This document shows, one piece after another, positions 6,877 through 7,589 of a stretch of 7,589 bases of DNA (position 1 is its first letter; the number at the start of each line of letters is the position of its first letter). The notes below the pieces were generated by a model. It ran no database searches, was not told the DNA's origin, and saw only the letters and a list, made by a program, of their open reading frames with translations. The DNA is from Hydrogenimonas sp. (GTDB lineage Bacteria; Campylobacterota; Campylobacteria; Campylobacterales; Hydrogenimonadaceae). Location: positions 2,925 through 10,513 of the forward strand of contig NZ_JAOZOZ010000056.1 of assembly GCF_029933015.1 (NCBI RefSeq), in the 5' to 3' direction. The position numbers and the translations under genes were made by a program.

Positions 6877-7203
6877 CTATCCTCGTTGTAATTCCGTCAG
6901 CTCCATCAGGGCGTCGTGCATCTGGAAATAGCCGATCATCGTCTCGAACATCATGCGCCACACCAGCTCCATCGAGAGAAAAAGTACGAGAAAAAAGAGG
7001 AGTGTCATGACTTTCCGGCCCGTTTCCAGGGTGTCGTAGAGCCTTCTTAGCTCTGCGCCGGCATTGCGGCACCATGGAAGCGTTCGGACGAGGCGGCGGC
7101 GCAGATACCAAAGAAACAGCGGCATCCCCACCGCCCCCGCATAGTAGAAGAGTATCAGAACGTCCTGCGCGATGAATCTCTCGAACGTCAGGAAGTCCCA
7201 CAT
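6877..7203 (-). CDS. Small two-helix membrane protein, possibly DUF4282-like
   Basis: 108-residue integral membrane protein. Two hydrophobic segments are clear: about 14-36 (VLILFYYAGAVGMPLFLWYL) and about 65-83 (VMTLLFFLVLFLSMELVW). A basic linker between them contains RRRLVR and ELRRLYDTLETGRK, so the positive-inside rule places the loop in the cytoplasm. The N-terminal WDFLTFERFI and the C-terminal WRMMFETMIGYFQMHDALMEL (aromatic/charged end of helix 2, then an amphipathic helix) resemble DUF4282 membrane proteins, but that is from memory and uncertain. ATG start 8 bases after GAGGAG (7212-7217), which is formed by the last two codons of the upstream arsC. Function unknown; its position suggests it might tie the downstream enzymes to the membrane, which is inference. 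Confidence 0.78.
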   Translation of the reverse strand: MWDFLTFERFIAQDVLILFYYAGAVGMPLFLWYLRRRLVRTLPWCRNAGAELRRLYDTLETGRKVMTLLFFLVLFLSMELVWRMMFETMIGYFQMHDALMELTELQRG

Positions 7204-7208
7204 ACGCT

Positions 7209-7589
7209 CTACTCCTCACACAGCTCTTCGCGGATGCGGGGGATCAGAAGGTTTTTCATCTGATGAAGCTCCCGCTCGTAGGCCTCGAAAGGCTTGCCCT
7301 CGGGATCTTCGAAGCCGATATGGATCTCTTTTTTGGCACCCGGAAAGGTGGGACACGCCTCCTTGACGTTGTCGCAGACCGTCACGACCAGGTCGAAGTC
7401 GAGACTCTCCAGATCATCAAGGCTTTTGGACCACAGATGCTCCGTTTCGATCCCGTCCTCCGCCAGCACCTGCAGCGTTTCGTGATCGACGGCACCCTTG
7501 GGATTCAACCCCGCACTCTCGGCGTGCAGATCGCAGACATTTTTGAGGTAGTGGTTGATCAGCGCTTCCGCCATGATCGAGCGGGCGGC
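7209..7589 (-). CDS. arsC: Second ArsC-type arsenate reductase (5' end beyond window)
   Basis: Low-molecular-weight-phosphatase-fold arsenate reductase, open to the right edge; 126 codons plus stop are visible. The first visible residues AARSIMAEAL are the end of the CX5R loop (compare CTGNSCRSIIAEAL in the other copy), so the catalytic cysteine should lie just outside. The internal ATG at 7574-7572 is not the start. The redox pair is present in VCDNVKEACP (codons 7374-7376 and 7353-7355), with the same spacing as in the copy at 2635-3042, and FPG, GFEDPEGKPFEAY and LLIPRIREEL also align. By eye roughly half of the aligned residues are identical, so these are diverged paralogues rather than a recent duplication. 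Its stop is 5 bases before the membrane protein start. Confidence 0.95.
   Translation of the reverse strand, partial: AARSIMAEALINHYLKNVCDLHAESAGLNPKGAVDHETLQVLAEDGIETEHLWSKSLDDLESLDFDLVVTVCDNVKEACPTFPGAKKEIHIGFEDPEGKPFEAYERELHQMKNLLIPRIREELCEE

Noticed and set aside
5302..7010. Long plus-strand open frames at 5302-6192 and 6057-7010
   Set aside because: They are antisense to the DUF1704 and amidohydrolase genes, have no recognisable motifs and no supporting spacing.
7209..7574. ATG at 7574 as start of the second arsC
   Set aside because: The frame stays open to the window edge, and the residues before it (AARSI) are the end of the conserved phosphate-binding loop, so this Met is internal.

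Overview
The window is one uninterrupted run of nine genes, all on the minus strand (transcription right to left). The first gene (an arsenate reductase) has its 5' end off the right edge, and the last (feoB) has its 3' end off the left edge. There are almost no intergenic bases: four of the eight junctions are 4-base stop/start overlaps (GTGA or ATGA), three have gaps of 3 to 10 bases, and the longest gap is 40 bases. This looks like a single operon or a segment of one. I see no RNA gene, insertion sequence, CRISPR array, factor-independent terminator or integration scar.

Layout in transcription order: (1) partial arsC-type arsenate reductase; (2) a small two-helix membrane protein, possibly DUF4282-like; (3) N-formylglutamate amidohydrolase-like enzyme; (4) a large DUF1704/QEGLA-motif zinc metallopeptidase, relative of the eukaryotic MATCAP tubulin tyrosine carboxypeptidases; (5) an ATP-grasp ligase resembling glutathione synthetase; (6) a second, complete arsC-type reductase; (7) an 84-residue cysteine-cluster protein of unknown function with an internal duplication; (8) feoA; (9) feoB, lacking only the very C-terminus.

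Functionally there appear to be two parts. Genes 3-5 look like an amide/peptide-bond module: one ATP-grasp enzyme that can form such a bond and two hydrolases that can break one. They are translationally coupled to each other, and the natural substrate is not evident. Genes 6-9 combine an arsenate reductase with ferrous iron uptake, with the cysteine-cluster protein in between. A second reductase paralogue heads the run, so arsC-type genes bracket the amide module.

Organism: a GC-rich bacterium (GC clearly above 50% by eye) using GTG as well as ATG starts and with recognisable Shine-Dalgarno sequences. The gene set (thioredoxin-type ArsC, QEGLA-motif protein, GshB-like ATP-grasp, formylglutamate amidohydrolase, FeoAB) suggests Campylobacterota or another proteobacterial lineage. 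This is inference from family resemblance only and was not tested by a search.
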